Positions 1 to 8,932 of a stretch of 64,000 nt of DNA are shown here, piece after piece. The stretch's first letter is position 1, and each line of letters starts with the position of its first letter. The stretch is from Yinghuangia sp051388915 (GTDB lineage Bacteria > Actinomycetota > Actinomycetes > Streptomycetales > Streptomycetaceae), in contig NZ_JBPKBH010000006.1 of assembly GCF_051388915.1 (NCBI RefSeq), positions 1 through 64,000 on the forward strand, written 5' to 3'. The position numbers and the translations under genes were made by a program. The notes under the pieces are model-generated. The model was not told the DNA's origin, made no database searches, and was given only the letters and a program-made list of their open reading frames with translations.

Positions 1-2
1 CC

Positions 3-35
3 GTCGAATACGAAGCCGCACTCACCGCGGCCTGA
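3..35 (+). CDS. C-terminal tail of a truncated upstream gene, possibly IS3-type transposase
   Basis: Only the last ten codons are inside the window, reading VEYEAALTAA and ending in TGA at 33-35. Endings of the form VEYEA- with a short alanine-rich tail are known at the C-terminus of IS3-family OrfB transposases, so that is the best guess. The fragment is too short to prove a family. If correct, an insertion sequence abuts the left edge and would help explain the gene remnant that follows. Confidence 0.3.
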   Translation, partial: VEYEAALTAA

Positions 36-72
36 CCACCACAACGACGGTGTCCGTCAAAGCGAAGCAAGC

Positions 73-339
73 TCACCGATGTTCGGTCCCCTCATGCCTT
101 GCGGGGTACGTCCGGCGGTGTGGGGTGACCTCGTCCGCCAGCACCCGTTCGAGGGCTGCCGTCACCCGCGGGTCGGCCGTCAGCGCGGTCAACTGCTGCT
201 TGGTGGTCAACGGCTTTCCGTTGTCTGGTGTGTATGCGGCGCGGTCGGTGATGTCCGACACGTGACCGTCCATCGGCGCCACTGTCACCGACGCCGACCA
301 GCTTTCGAGTGGGTCGGGCATGAAGGCGATCATCTCCAA
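73..339 (-). pseudogene. 3' remnant of a hypothetical protein gene
   Basis: The reading frame looks protein-like (…PDNGKPLTTKQQLTALTADPRVTAALERVLADEV… in pieces) with normal amino-acid composition and a helical C-terminus. The only start is TTG at 339. The same frame stays open upstream to about 441, where it meets a TGA, with no ATG/GTG/TTG in between, and the extra sequence still reads smoothly into the rest. This suggests a C-terminal fragment of a longer gene that lost its 5' end, next to a possible transposase tail. An intact 88-residue protein starting at TTG cannot be excluded. Family not recognised. Confidence 0.4.
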
Positions 340-647
340 GGCGAGCCGGCGGAATTGGGATGACGGCTGGGTCGCGTGAGCCGGAGGGATGCCCCGTTCG
401 TGTTCATGCGTGCGGGGCCGCCGGAGGGAATGTGCGGCTGGTCACGCCGTATTCGAGCAATTGAGCTGGGCGCCCGGCCACTTGCGGCCGATAGTCCATC
501 CGACTGGCCATTCCCAGCACCAGGACGCCGGACGGTGCTGTGATGGCGGCCAGGTCGAGGATTGGTTCCACGGGCTGATTGTCGCTTGTGGTGGGTTCGG
601 AATGTCCAGGGGGCGCGAGGTGGGGGAGGGGCTGGGGCTTGGTGCTT
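340..647. other. intergenic stretch without a recognised gene
   Basis: About 300 bases between the left remnant and the beta-propeller-like gene. I see no convincing coding region, RNA gene or terminator. A purine-rich GGGGGAGGGG run near 622-632 is the likeliest ribosome site for the next gene. Confidence 0.4.
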
Positions 648-2288
648 ATGCTCGGGGTTGTGTCTGAGGCGAGCTTGAATTCTCCGCTGGTGGTTGCCGG
701 GATTTATGGGGATCGGCTGTTTGCGGAGGTCGTCAGTCCGTTGGTGGTGCTTGAGGACGCGGACCGGCTTGGGGTCTTGGGATATGTGAGTCGGTTGCAG
801 TGGCCGGGGTGGGATGTCGGGGGGCGTCGGCCGAGTGCGCGGTTTGGGGTCTACGAGCGCCGGACTCTCCGGCGGATCATGGCGTTCGAGCATCACGGGA
901 GTGCGTACGTGGGGGCGTTCCACCCATCGTTGCCGTTGCTGGCGCTGGGTAGGGGGACCTTTGACGGGGACTTCTACGAGGGCGAACTGCTGCTGGCGAA
1001 TCTGGTTTCGGGGCGGCTGGTTTCGGCCTTTGAGGGGACGCGGTACGTCGGGAACCTGGAGTGGGTCGATGATCGGGTGCTTCGGGTCGTGACTGCGCCT
1101 CATGATGCGGAGGGCGACGAAAGCCAGTTTGGGGGTGAGTATGTGGCGACGGTGGAATGTGGCGACTGGCTTGGGATCGTCGACGGAGAGTTGGGCGAGC
1201 CGGTTGAGGATGTTGTGGGGACGCGGGCATTGCGGGACCGCGAGGAGCAGGAGAGAGGGGGCATTCTCGGGCCCAGGACACGGGCTCGGCTTGCCGGGAT
1301 TGCGGCGGAGGTGGGGAGTTCGTGGGAATTGCGCGGGGAGGTGTGGGCGGTTGAGCTGTTGCCGGACGGGCGCGTTCTGGCCGCCGGCGAAGGGACGACT
1401 CTCGAATGCCGCCTGCCGTCGGGTGAGTTGCAGTGGGCGGTACGCAGCGAGTTCGGTGCGCGGCAGATCCGGGTGGCGGCGGACGGCAAATCCGCTTGGG
1501 CGTTGCTCTGTCCGCAGCCACGGTGGGATGGGCAGTACGTCACCCATCCGGACACAGCTCTTGAACGCCGTTCCATCGAGGATGGATCGCTCGTCGAAGT
1601 CGTCGCGTTGGACGTTCCGCGGGTGATGACGTCCCGCGCGGACGGGCTGATCGCGCTGCGTGACACGCGGCACGATGTCGACGGTACGCCGCTGCTGTTG
1701 ATCGCGCCGGACGGGGCCCGGCGGGACGGCGCAGGCATGACAGCGCACTCGCTCTTCGGTACATATCTCTCGCCTCGGCACTGCCCCGACATCCTGTTTG
1801 TCCGCAATGCGGAGGACGCCACGGGCTCTTGGGTTTGCCGGTACGACGACGCCTCGGACTCGTACCGCGACCTGTTCCCGCTGAAGGTCGCCGCGGATCG
1901 GCCGTGGACGTCGGGCGGACCGGCGGCGTACGCGGAGACGGCAGAAGGCCCGATCCTCGTCGTGTCAGGGAGTGAGTCGGGGCGATACGGGGTGGAAGAC
2001 GGCGGGTTCGTCGTCTCGGCCCGCAATTACCCGACAGGCGAGGTCCGTTGGATATCGCGGGCCGATGAGGTTGTGGTTGCGGTCGACTGCGTCGGCGAAG
2101 TGGCATACGTCGCCTACGCGTCCGGCGAGTTCGCGGCCTTGGACGTCACAAGCGGGAACGTCCTGTGGCGCCACACGCTGCTGGTCGACGACTGTCCGGT
2201 TCAGCCTCTGTCCATGGTCGTGTCACGGGACGGGGGACGGATAGTGGTCGGACTGGTCGACGGACGAGTTGTTGCATGCAGCGTGTAG
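648..2288 (+). CDS. WD40/PQQ-like beta-propeller protein, function unknown
   Basis: A 546-residue protein with no signal peptide or membrane helix and a rhythm of repeated beta strands. Examples are SAYVGAFHPSLPLLALG near the N-terminus and a C-terminal stretch with TGEVRWIS, ASGEFAALDVTSGNVLWRH and GGRIVVGLVDGRVVA, typical of quinoprotein/WD40-type propellers. It is probably a cytoplasmic binding or scaffold protein. The start is uncertain: ATG 648 and GTG 660 both follow the GGGGAGGGG purine tract, and the frame is open further upstream to 579. The first half uses many T- or G-ending codons (TTG, GGG, GAT, GTT) compared with the C-rich bias of its neighbours, which may mean recent acquisition or weak expression. 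It ends 46 bp before the convergent monooxygenase gene. Confidence 0.65.
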   Translation: MLGVVSEASLNSPLVVAGIYGDRLFAEVVSPLVVLEDADRLGVLGYVSRLQWPGWDVGGRRPSARFGVYERRTLRRIMAFEHHGSAYVGAFHPSLPLLALGRGTFDGDFYEGELLLANLVSGRLVSAFEGTRYVGNLEWVDDRVLRVVTAPHDAEGDESQFGGEYVATVECGDWLGIVDGELGEPVEDVVGTRALRDREEQERGGILGPRTRARLAGIAAEVGSSWELRGEVWAVELLPDGRVLAAGEGTTLECRLPSGELQWAVRSEFGARQIRVAADGKSAWALLCPQPRWDGQYVTHPDTALERRSIEDGSLVEVVALDVPRVMTSRADGLIALRDTRHDVDGTPLLLIAPDGARRDGAGMTAHSLFGTYLSPRHCPDILFVRNAEDATGSWVCRYDDASDSYRDLFPLKVAADRPWTSGGPAAYAETAEGPILVVSGSESGRYGVEDGGFVVSARNYPTGEVRWISRADEVVVAVDCVGEVAYVAYASGEFAALDVTSGNVLWRHTLLVDDCPVQPLSMVVSRDGGRIVVGLVDGRVVACSV

Positions 2289-2334
2289 GTCGGTAGCGCG
2301 GCGTACGCACGAGGGGGTTGGAGAGAAGGGTCCC

Positions 2335-3732
2335 TCAGTCCCCGCGTCGCGAGTCCCGCGAGGCCCTCAACGACCGTGCGATCGTTGCCGGGGTCATCAG
2401 TGTTCGTGGTGGGGCGATCATGTGGAGGACGTGGAGGAAGCGCAGGCCGACTACGGGGTCGGTGACGGTGGCTCGGTGGACGAGGTCGCCGAGTCGGGTG
2501 GCCAGGGCGAAGCCGAAGGGGCGTTCGGCAGCGACGTGGGGCAGGCGCAGGTCGTTGAGGACGGACGTCTGCCACGCGTCGTCGACGACGCGCCGCACTG
2601 CCGAGAAGTAGTCCCGCGCGGGTTCGTTCGGTAGGCGCCCGGATGAGAGGGCGTCGGCGAGGCACAGTGCGTGGGCGGCGGCCGAGGACATGCCCTGGCC
2701 GTAGACGGGGTTGAACGACGCCACCGCGTCCCCGACGCTCACCAGGCCCGCCGGGAACCGGCTGACGCGGTGGAAGTCGCGGCGGCGGTTGTCGGGGTGG
2801 CGGTAGACGGCGACGTCGCCGTCGAGTTGCGCGTTGGCGGCGAGCTTGCCGAAGGCCTCGCCCGGGTCTTCGCGGCAGCGGGCGAGGAAGTCGTCCGGCG
2901 CGCGGGTGGGTTTGTCGTCGGCGTAGCCCGCCATGAGCGCGATCCAGCGGTCGCCCTCGATCCGGCCCAGCGTCCCCACGCGTACTCGGCCGTCCGGCAG
3001 GGTGGTGAGGGATTGGGCGAGGGTCGCGCCGTCGGTGACCGCGCTCGGATCGATCCCCGGCGCACGGAACACGGCGGTGGCGTAACCGAGATCGACCGCG
3101 ATGCGCCGCAACGGCGGTTCGGGCCACCCGGCTTCGGCGAGCCACGCGGATACGCGGCTGCCTCGCCCGGTCGCGTCCACGACCAGGTCCGCGTGCAGGG
3201 TCTCCGCGGTTTCGTCGGCACCCCGAGCCAGGCGTACGCCGTCCACTCGCTCGCCGCGGAACGACAGCCCGCGCACGGTGGCCGCCTCGACCCGAACTCC
3301 CGGGTACGCCAACACGCGTCGCCGTACGTGTGCCTCCAGGAAGGGACGCGTCGCGCTCACCATCGGCAAGTCGCCCACCAACGCCTTGCGTTGCCCGTCG
3401 AGGTAACCGAACACGTCCGTGCCGGTGTTCGCCCGTACGGCTCCCGCCGCCACGAACTCGTCGGTGAACCCCGGCAGCAGATGCTCGATGCCGCGCCGAC
3501 CGGCCTCCAGCAGGGCGTGCATCTGCGTGCCTTGCGGGACGCCGCGCCTCGGCCCCTCGCCGGACCCGGAGATCGCGGCTCCCGCAGCCACCGCGGACGC
3601 TCCCGTGTCCACTCCCATCGACCCACCGAGATCGTCCCGTTCGACAACCACCACCTCGTCGGCGTGCCCGGCCAGCACCCGGGCGGCGAGCAGGCCGGCG
3701 ATTCCGGCTCCGAGCACGGCAACTGTGCGCAT
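2335..3732 (-). CDS. FAD-dependent monooxygenase / oxidoreductase
   Basis: A 465-residue flavoprotein. The N-terminus carries the dinucleotide-binding fold VLGAGIAGLLAARVLAG (glycines 8, 10, 13), closed by Glu31 in VVVVERD. A later GLVSVGDAVASFNPVYGQGM segment near residue 335 is the second FAD-contacting GD motif of the p-hydroxybenzoate hydroxylase / geranylgeranyl-reductase-like group. It should oxidise or reduce a small organic substrate with NAD(P)H and FAD in the cytoplasm; the substrate cannot be read from sequence. ATG 3732 is preceded by AGGAG at good spacing, so the longer open frame upstream is not used. It is divergent from an AraC-type regulator 178 bp away, which probably controls it. 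Confidence 0.85.
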   Translation of the reverse strand: MRTVAVLGAGIAGLLAARVLAGHADEVVVVERDDLGGSMGVDTGASAVAAGAAISGSGEGPRRGVPQGTQMHALLEAGRRGIEHLLPGFTDEFVAAGAVRANTGTDVFGYLDGQRKALVGDLPMVSATRPFLEAHVRRRVLAYPGVRVEAATVRGLSFRGERVDGVRLARGADETAETLHADLVVDATGRGSRVSAWLAEAGWPEPPLRRIAVDLGYATAVFRAPGIDPSAVTDGATLAQSLTTLPDGRVRVGTLGRIEGDRWIALMAGYADDKPTRAPDDFLARCREDPGEAFGKLAANAQLDGDVAVYRHPDNRRRDFHRVSRFPAGLVSVGDAVASFNPVYGQGMSSAAAHALCLADALSSGRLPNEPARDYFSAVRRVVDDAWQTSVLNDLRLPHVAAERPFGFALATRLGDLVHRATVTDPVVGLRFLHVLHMIAPPRTLMTPATIARSLRASRDSRRGD

Positions 3733-3910
3733 GGGGTCCTCTCCTGCGGGATCTGCGGTGCCCATGCTCACCAACGGACTGTTCGCGAATAGCTCGGAGG
3801 CGAACGTGTTCTGTGCGATTTTGACCGACGGTGACGTACCCGCCATATATGGCCCGTACCATGACGGGTCGCTTCCGCAGTCCCGACCGCGCGACAGAAA
3901 GGTGAAGCCG
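3733..3910. promoter_or_regulatory. divergent promoter region, monooxygenase / AraC regulator
   Basis: 178-bp region between two divergent starts. It is more A/T-rich around 3830-3870 than its flanks and holds ATATATGG and TACCATGAC-type words there. Both promoters and the AraC binding sites should lie here; I cannot assign exact -35/-10 boxes with confidence. Confidence 0.45.
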
Positions 3911-5167
3911 GTGAGCCGTCCACTGACCACGAACACTGCTGGGGGACACCGGGTTTCCGCGGATGGACAGCAGGACGCGGGAGCCGTTTCCCAAGGTTCC
4001 CCGAGTTCCCCGAGTTCCCCGAGTTCCCAAAGCACCCATGGCACCCATGGCACCCATGGCACCCAAGAAACCCATGGCAACCATGAAACCCATGACACCC
4101 ATGGCACCCGCGAAACCCATGGCACCGAGAGCACCCCGCGCTCCACCGCCCGCCGCCACACCGTCCGCCGCGACGGCCAGAAGCGCCCCGTCGTGCGCGC
4201 CGGTTCCGGACTGCCCGGCGAAGGCTTCGCCTCGGACGTCGACTCCTGGCGCGACTCCCTGCGCGACGCCATCGTGGAGATGGACGCCACGCCCCTTGCC
4301 ACGCCCGGCAGCCCCGACTACACGGGCTGGGTCTACGTGCTCGACCTGGGGCCGATCAGCCTCACCGACGTCGCCTCGGACCCGGTGTACGTCGCCCGCA
4401 CGCCGCGGCTGATCAACCACAACCCGGTCGACTTCTTCCACCTCTCCATATCCCGGCGCCCCAGCCGGGCCGAGCAGCGCGGACGGCAGCACCACCTCGG
4501 CGCCGGCGACGCCATCCTGGTCGACAGTTCGGAGCCGTTCTCCGTCACCGCCGACAGCTTCGCCCACTACCTGATCGTCAACGTCCCGCGCGCCTCACTG
4601 CGGCGCGACCTGCGCATGGACCGGCACATGCTGGGGCAGTACGTCTCCGCGCAGAACCCCAGCCTCCGCGTCCTGATGTCCCTGCTCGGCGAACTGGGCC
4701 GCGGCGCGCCCGGGCTCCCCGCCGAGACCGTCCACGAACTCGGCCATACCGCACACGAGTTGCTCGTGTCTTCGCTCCGATTGGCGGAGTCCGGACACCG
4801 GCACTTCGCCGACGCCCGCATGTCGAGGGGCGCGCAGCTCCTGCGCATGAAGGACTTCGCCGTACGGCACCTCGCCGATCCCGACCTGTCGCCGAAGCTG
4901 CTCGCCGCCGCGTTCGACGTGTCGGTGCGGTACGTCGAGCTGGCGTTCCGGGAAAGCGGCCTGTCGCCCTCGCGGTTCATCCGCGAGACCCGGCTCGCCG
5001 AGGCGCGTCGGATGCTCGCGGACCCCCGGCAGCGGCACCGGTCGATCGCCGCGATCGGACGCTCGGTCGGCATCGAGAACGCCAGCGTGTTCGCCCGGAT
5101 CTTCCGGGCGCGGTACGAGGCCACACCGCGCGAGTACCGGCAGTACGCCGGGGTCCGACCCCTCTGA
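3911..5167 (+). CDS. AraC-family transcriptional regulator with repetitive N-terminal linker
   Basis: A 418-residue regulator. Residues about 110-280 form the AraC-binding-like sensor domain (GWVYVLDLGPISLTDV, then a cupin-like stretch with GAGDAILVDSSEPF). Residues about 310-410 form the double helix-turn-helix, including LLAAAFDVSVRYVELAFRES and SIAAIGRSVGIENASVFARIF, ending in PREYR. The first ~100 residues are low-complexity, with SSPSSPSSP followed by a Thr-His-Gly series encoded by 9-bp tandem repeats. GTG 3911 has AAAGG eight bases upstream; GTG 3902 is an alternative. It likely regulates the divergent FAD monooxygenase and itself. Confidence 0.85.
   Translation: MSRPLTTNTAGGHRVSADGQQDAGAVSQGSPSSPSSPSSQSTHGTHGTHGTQETHGNHETHDTHGTRETHGTESTPRSTARRHTVRRDGQKRPVVRAGSGLPGEGFASDVDSWRDSLRDAIVEMDATPLATPGSPDYTGWVYVLDLGPISLTDVASDPVYVARTPRLINHNPVDFFHLSISRRPSRAEQRGRQHHLGAGDAILVDSSEPFSVTADSFAHYLIVNVPRASLRRDLRMDRHMLGQYVSAQNPSLRVLMSLLGELGRGAPGLPAETVHELGHTAHELLVSSLRLAESGHRHFADARMSRGAQLLRMKDFAVRHLADPDLSPKLLAAAFDVSVRYVELAFRESGLSPSRFIRETRLAEARRMLADPRQRHRSIAAIGRSVGIENASVFARIFRARYEATPREYRQYAGVRPL
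3997..4141. repeat. two adjoining 9-bp tandem arrays inside the AraC gene
   Basis: TTCCCCGAG is repeated three to four times from 3997. Twelve 9-bp units of the ACCCATGGC type then run from 4034 to 4141 with ACCCAAGAA-like variants. The period is a multiple of three, so changes in copy number keep the reading frame (Thr-His-Gly units). Confidence 0.9.
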
Positions 5168-5585
5168 TCTGACGGACCCGTCCGCGGGAGACCGCGCGAA
5201 CACCCTTCCGCGAATGCCGCCAAAACCCCCGTCATTCCCTACTGACGGGCCGTCGGCGGACGATCCCACAAGAGCGCCAGAGCCAATGCGCCCCAAAAGC
5301 CCCGTCGTTCGCGAATCGTCGACCAGGTGTGCGCAATCCGTCGCATTGTCCGCGCCCCGGACTGCCAGGGTCACCCGAGTGCAACACCGGGCACGCGCCC
5401 CCTCGCGCCCGGTTCGTCGTCCCACCGAGCAGCGGGAACACTCGACTTGTTGTCCGATTCCTCTGGTTCCTCTGGCACCCCCGGCTCTTCCGGTTCCCTC
5501 GGGCCGTCGTACGGATCGTCCCCCGAGTCCGCCGACGGCTCCGCATTCCCGCGGCGCCCGGACCTCATCCCCCGTAGGTCCGGGC
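5168..5585. other. intergenic region upstream of the conservon, ends at assembly gap
   Basis: About 420 bp of sequence. The last part (5450-5585) reads as a Ser/Gly/Pro-rich stretch (SSGSSGTPGSSGSLG) on the plus strand. It could be the start of the sensor-kinase gene, but this frame does not match the kinase frame across the gap at its stated length, and the matching frame has a stop at 5575-5577. No independent gene is supported. Confidence 0.35.
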
Positions 5586-5720
5586 NNNNNNNNNNNNNNN
5601 NNNNNNNNNNNNNNNNNNNNNNNNNNNNNNNNNNNNNNNNNNNNNNNNNNNNNNNNNNNNNNNNNNNNNNNNNNNNNNNNNNNNNNNNNNNNNNNNNNNN
5701 NNNNNNNNNNNNNNNNNNNN
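5586..5720. other. assembly gap (135 N)
   Basis: Run of unknown bases. The 5' end of the conservon sensor kinase lies in or next to it. The true length may differ from 135. Confidence 0.99.
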
Positions 5721-5721
5721 C

Positions 5722-8481
5722 GGCTCCCCGAGGCGGCCCCAGCGGACCGCGCAGAACGCCACCCACCACGCCCGCCGCCCGACGCGCCTCCGCCTCCCCG
5801 GCCTGCGCTCCATCCGGGCCCGGATCGTCGTCCTCGTGCTGGTGCCGAGCATCGCGCTGATGGCGGTGTGGGGCACGTACACCTACGGCCGGTACGACCA
5901 GGCCGCCGACCTCCGCCGCACCCTCGACGACGTGCAGAGCGTCGCGGTCAAGGGCGAGCTGGCCATGGTGGCCATGCAGGAGGAACGCCGCCTCACCATG
6001 GAGTTCCTGGCCGGGACCGGTGCGGACCGATCGCGGCTGGACACCCAGCGCCAGGTCACCGACCAGGCCCTCGGCGTCATGAGCCAGGCCGCCGAGCCCG
6101 TGGTCAAGCGCCATCCACCGGAGCTGAAGCGGACGTTCGAGCGGATCACCGCCGGACTCGGCGGACTGCCCGGCTTCCGGCAGCAGGTGAACGCCCGGCA
6201 GATCGGCGCGGACGCCGCGTTCCAGTTCTACTCCGGTGCCCTCGAAGGCGCGATGGGATACTTCGAGGCGCAGGTCAGGTCCACCAACGACACCAAGACC
6301 GCGACCGAGGCCGGCACCGCGGCCGCGCTGTTCCGCGCCCTCGAATACCTGGCCCGGCAGAACGCCGTACTCTCCGCGGGCGTCGCCGCCCCGAACGGCC
6401 TGACCGCCCCGCAACGCGCCCAGTTCGACCAACTGGTGGGTGCGCAGCGGGCCCAATACGCCTTCGTGAGCCCGCAGTTGCGCGGCGCCCAGGCGGCACG
6501 GTACGAGCAGATCCTCGCCAGCCCCGACTGGGCCGTGCTCACCGAGGCCGAGAACACCGTCTCGGGCCGTACCGGCAAGGTCGCCGTCGACGCGGCGGCG
6601 CTGCAACGGGCCATGCTGTCCAGCGCCCAGCAGCTCCAACAACTCACTCTGGACCAGGTCGAGTTCGCCCGCGGGTACGGCGAGGACCGGATCGACGACC
6701 TGACCACCTCGGTCATCGTGGTCGGCGCCCTGACCCTCGCGTCCATCATCCTGGCGGTTCTGATCTCCGTGCTGGTCTCGCGCGCCCTGCTGCGGCGGCT
6801 GCGCGGGCTGCGCGACTCCACCCGCAGGCTCGCCACCGAGCAACTACCGGATGTAGTCACCCGGTTGCAGCGTGGTGAGAAGGTCGACCCGGGCGAGGTC
6901 GGTTCCGACTTCGACCAGGGGCACGACGAAATCGGCGAGGTGGCAAGCGCCTTCGACGAGGCCCAGCGGACCGCCGTACGCGCGGCCATCGAGCAGGCCG
7001 AGACCCGGCAGGGCGTGAGCCGCGTCTTCCTCAACATCGCGCACCGCAGCCAGGGCCTCGTGCACCGGCAACTCGCCCTGCTGGACGAGATGGAGCGCGA
7101 GCACGAGGACCCGGACCTGCTCGCCGAGCTGTTCCGGGTGGACCACCTGGCCACTCGCATGCGCCGCAACGCGGAGAACCTCTCCGTGCTCGGCGGCACG
7201 ATGCCGGCGCGCCGCTGGCGGCGTCCGGTGCTGCTCGCCGAGATCCTGCGCGGCGCGGCCTCGCAGACCGAGGACTACTCGCGCGTCAAGCTGACCATGG
7301 TCCCGGAAGCCGGGCTGGCCGGCCCGGTCGCGGGCGACGTGATGCACCTGCTGTCCGAACTCGTGGAGAACGCCGCGTCGTTCTCGCCCCCGCACACCAC
7401 GGTGCGGATCAGTGCCGAGATCGTGCCCAACGGCCTGGGCATCGAGATCGAGGACCGCGGGCTCGGCATGGCCCCGGAAGCGCGGGACGAGGCCAACAAA
7501 CTCCTGCGCATGGCGCCCGAGTTCAACGTCATGGGCTTCACCACCGACACGCGCCTGGGGCTGTTCGTGGTGGCCCGGCTCGCGCACCGGCACGGGATTG
7601 CGGTCAGCCTGCGGGCGTCGCCGTACGGCGGCACCTCGGCGGTCGTGCTGCTGCCGCTGGGCCTGCTCGGCGACGCGAACAGTGCGAAGGACGCGGGCGG
7701 TGCGGAGGACGGCGACGCGGACGCCGCGTACGCCCTCAGCGCCGCGCCCGCCGGAGGCAAGGCACACGGTGCAAACACCATGAACAGCGGGCCGGTTCCC
7801 GTCGAAGCCGTGCCGACCGCCATCGGCCACGGCAGGGATCGCGACCGGGACCGTGAGAGGGAGAGGAACCGGGACTGGGAGCGAGACCGGGTTTCCGTCG
7901 TACCCGCGCAGCCGCGTACCCTCCAGCCGGCGACTCCGCACCCGGAACCGGACCGACCCGAGCCCATCCATCTGGGCCCCGCCCGTCCCGAGCCGGTCCG
8001 CCCCCAACTGGCCGCCCCCGAACGAGCGCGCCCGGAACCAGTACGGTCCCACCCCGCCCCGCTCGCCCCGCCCCACGCCGTCCCGCTCCCCGGCGCGACC
8101 TCGACAGCAGGCGCCCCGAGCACCCAAGGCGCGCCGAGCATCCCGGGCACCCCCGGCTCCCCTGGCGCCCCCGGCTCCCAAGGCGCCCCCGGAGCACCCC
8201 AGGAACGCCGCCTCCCCCGCCGCATCCGCCGCGCAAGCCTGCAACCCCAGCTGCTCCGCCGCACCGAGACCGAGGCCCCGAATCCCCACGCCGACGTCGA
8301 ACACCGTCCCGCCGAGGAGGCCCGCCAGGTGATGGCGGCCTTCCAGCGCGGCTCGTTCAAGGGCCGCACCGAGGCCGGCCGGCTCCAGGAGGACTGGCGG
8401 CACCCGGACGACGACGAGGCGGCTCCGCCGACCTACCCGCACAGCGCGCCCGAGTATCCGAACGGACAAGGACAGTGGTGA
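5722..8481 (+). CDS. cvnA: conservon sensor histidine kinase CvnA (5' end in gap)
   Basis: 919 residues are visible; the start lies in the preceding gap. From the left: a first membrane helix (IRARIVVLVLVPSIALMAVW), an extracellular nitrate/nitrite-sensing-type helical domain of ~260 residues, a second helix (SVIVVGALTLASIILAVLIS), a HAMP linker, a dimerisation-like helix pair (RSQGLVHRQLALLDEMEREH) and a HATPase domain with ELVENAASFSPPHT, DRGLGM and TDTRLGLFVV. A ~280-residue tail is Arg/Asp/Glu- then Pro-rich and contains collagen-like Gly-X-Y repeats near 8106-8205. Conservon kinases form a membrane complex with CvnB-D that resembles a eukaryotic G-protein receptor system. It overlaps cvnB by 4 nt. 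Confidence 0.9.
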   Translation, partial: GSPRRPQRTAQNATHHARRPTRLRLPGLRSIRARIVVLVLVPSIALMAVWGTYTYGRYDQAADLRRTLDDVQSVAVKGELAMVAMQEERRLTMEFLAGTGADRSRLDTQRQVTDQALGVMSQAAEPVVKRHPPELKRTFERITAGLGGLPGFRQQVNARQIGADAAFQFYSGALEGAMGYFEAQVRSTNDTKTATEAGTAAALFRALEYLARQNAVLSAGVAAPNGLTAPQRAQFDQLVGAQRAQYAFVSPQLRGAQAARYEQILASPDWAVLTEAENTVSGRTGKVAVDAAALQRAMLSSAQQLQQLTLDQVEFARGYGEDRIDDLTTSVIVVGALTLASIILAVLISVLVSRALLRRLRGLRDSTRRLATEQLPDVVTRLQRGEKVDPGEVGSDFDQGHDEIGEVASAFDEAQRTAVRAAIEQAETRQGVSRVFLNIAHRSQGLVHRQLALLDEMEREHEDPDLLAELFRVDHLATRMRRNAENLSVLGGTMPARRWRRPVLLAEILRGAASQTEDYSRVKLTMVPEAGLAGPVAGDVMHLLSELVENAASFSPPHTTVRISAEIVPNGLGIEIEDRGLGMAPEARDEANKLLRMAPEFNVMGFTTDTRLGLFVVARLAHRHGIAVSLRASPYGGTSAVVLLPLGLLGDANSAKDAGGAEDGDADAAYALSAAPAGGKAHGANTMNSGPVPVEAVPTAIGHGRDRDRDRERERNRDWERDRVSVVPAQPRTLQPATPHPEPDRPEPIHLGPARPEPVRPQLAAPERARPEPVRSHPAPLAPPHAVPLPGATSTAGAPSTQGAPSIPGTPGSPGAPGSQGAPGAPQERRLPRRIRRASLQPQLLRRTETEAPNPHADVEHRPAEEARQVMAAFQRGSFKGRTEAGRLQEDWRHPDDDEAAPPTYPHSAPEYPNGQGQW

Positions 8482-8912
8482 CCGCGATGAGCTCCGTGAC
8501 GCACGACAACACCGAGCTGAACTGGCTGCTGGACGACCTGGTCAAGCGGGTCCCGCGGACCCGGCACGCCATCGTCCTGTCCGCCGACGGGCTGCTCATC
8601 GGCAAGTCCCGCGGCCTGGACCGGGACGACGCCGAGCACATGTCCGCCGTCGCCTCCGCGTTCCAGAGCCTGGCCCGCGGCGCGGGACGGCACTTCGACG
8701 GCGGCCGGGTGCGGCAGACCATCGTGGAGCTGGAGAAGGTCTTCCTCTTCGTCACCGGCGCCGGTCGCGGCGCCTGCCTGGCCGTGCTGGGCGAGGCGGA
8801 CATCGACGTCGGTCTGGTGGCGTACGAGATGAACCTGATCGTCAAGCGCGTCGGAGACTTCCTCGCCGCGGCGCCGCGCCACGCGGTGGCCGAAGCCCGG
8901 CCGGCGTTCTGA
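8478..8912 (+). CDS. cvnB: roadblock/LC7-domain protein CvnB
   Basis: 144 residues of the roadblock/LC7 family: ELNWLLDDLVKRVPRTRHAIVLSADGLLI followed by LEKVFLFVTGAGRGACLAVL. Such proteins are small GTPase-regulating subunits, here the second member of the conservon. GTG 8478 overlaps the TGA of cvnA (GTGA), indicating translational coupling; ATG 8487 is a possible alternative. The order kinase, roadblock, DUF742, GTPase is diagnostic. Confidence 0.92.
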   Translation: MTAMSSVTHDNTELNWLLDDLVKRVPRTRHAIVLSADGLLIGKSRGLDRDDAEHMSAVASAFQSLARGAGRHFDGGRVRQTIVELEKVFLFVTGAGRGACLAVLGEADIDVGLVAYEMNLIVKRVGDFLAAAPRHAVAEARPAF

Positions 8913-8932
8913 CACGGCGGGGACACCGACGC

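Noticed and set aside
330..1781. 483-codon minus-strand frame over the beta-propeller gene
   Set aside because: Arg/Pro-rich shadow sequence with no domain pattern, whereas the plus frame shows regular beta-propeller repeats.
2201..4567. Collagen-like protein on the minus strand over the AraC gene
   Set aside because: The Gly-x-y reading comes from the 9-bp repeats; the rest of the frame is a shadow of the AraC and monooxygenase genes.
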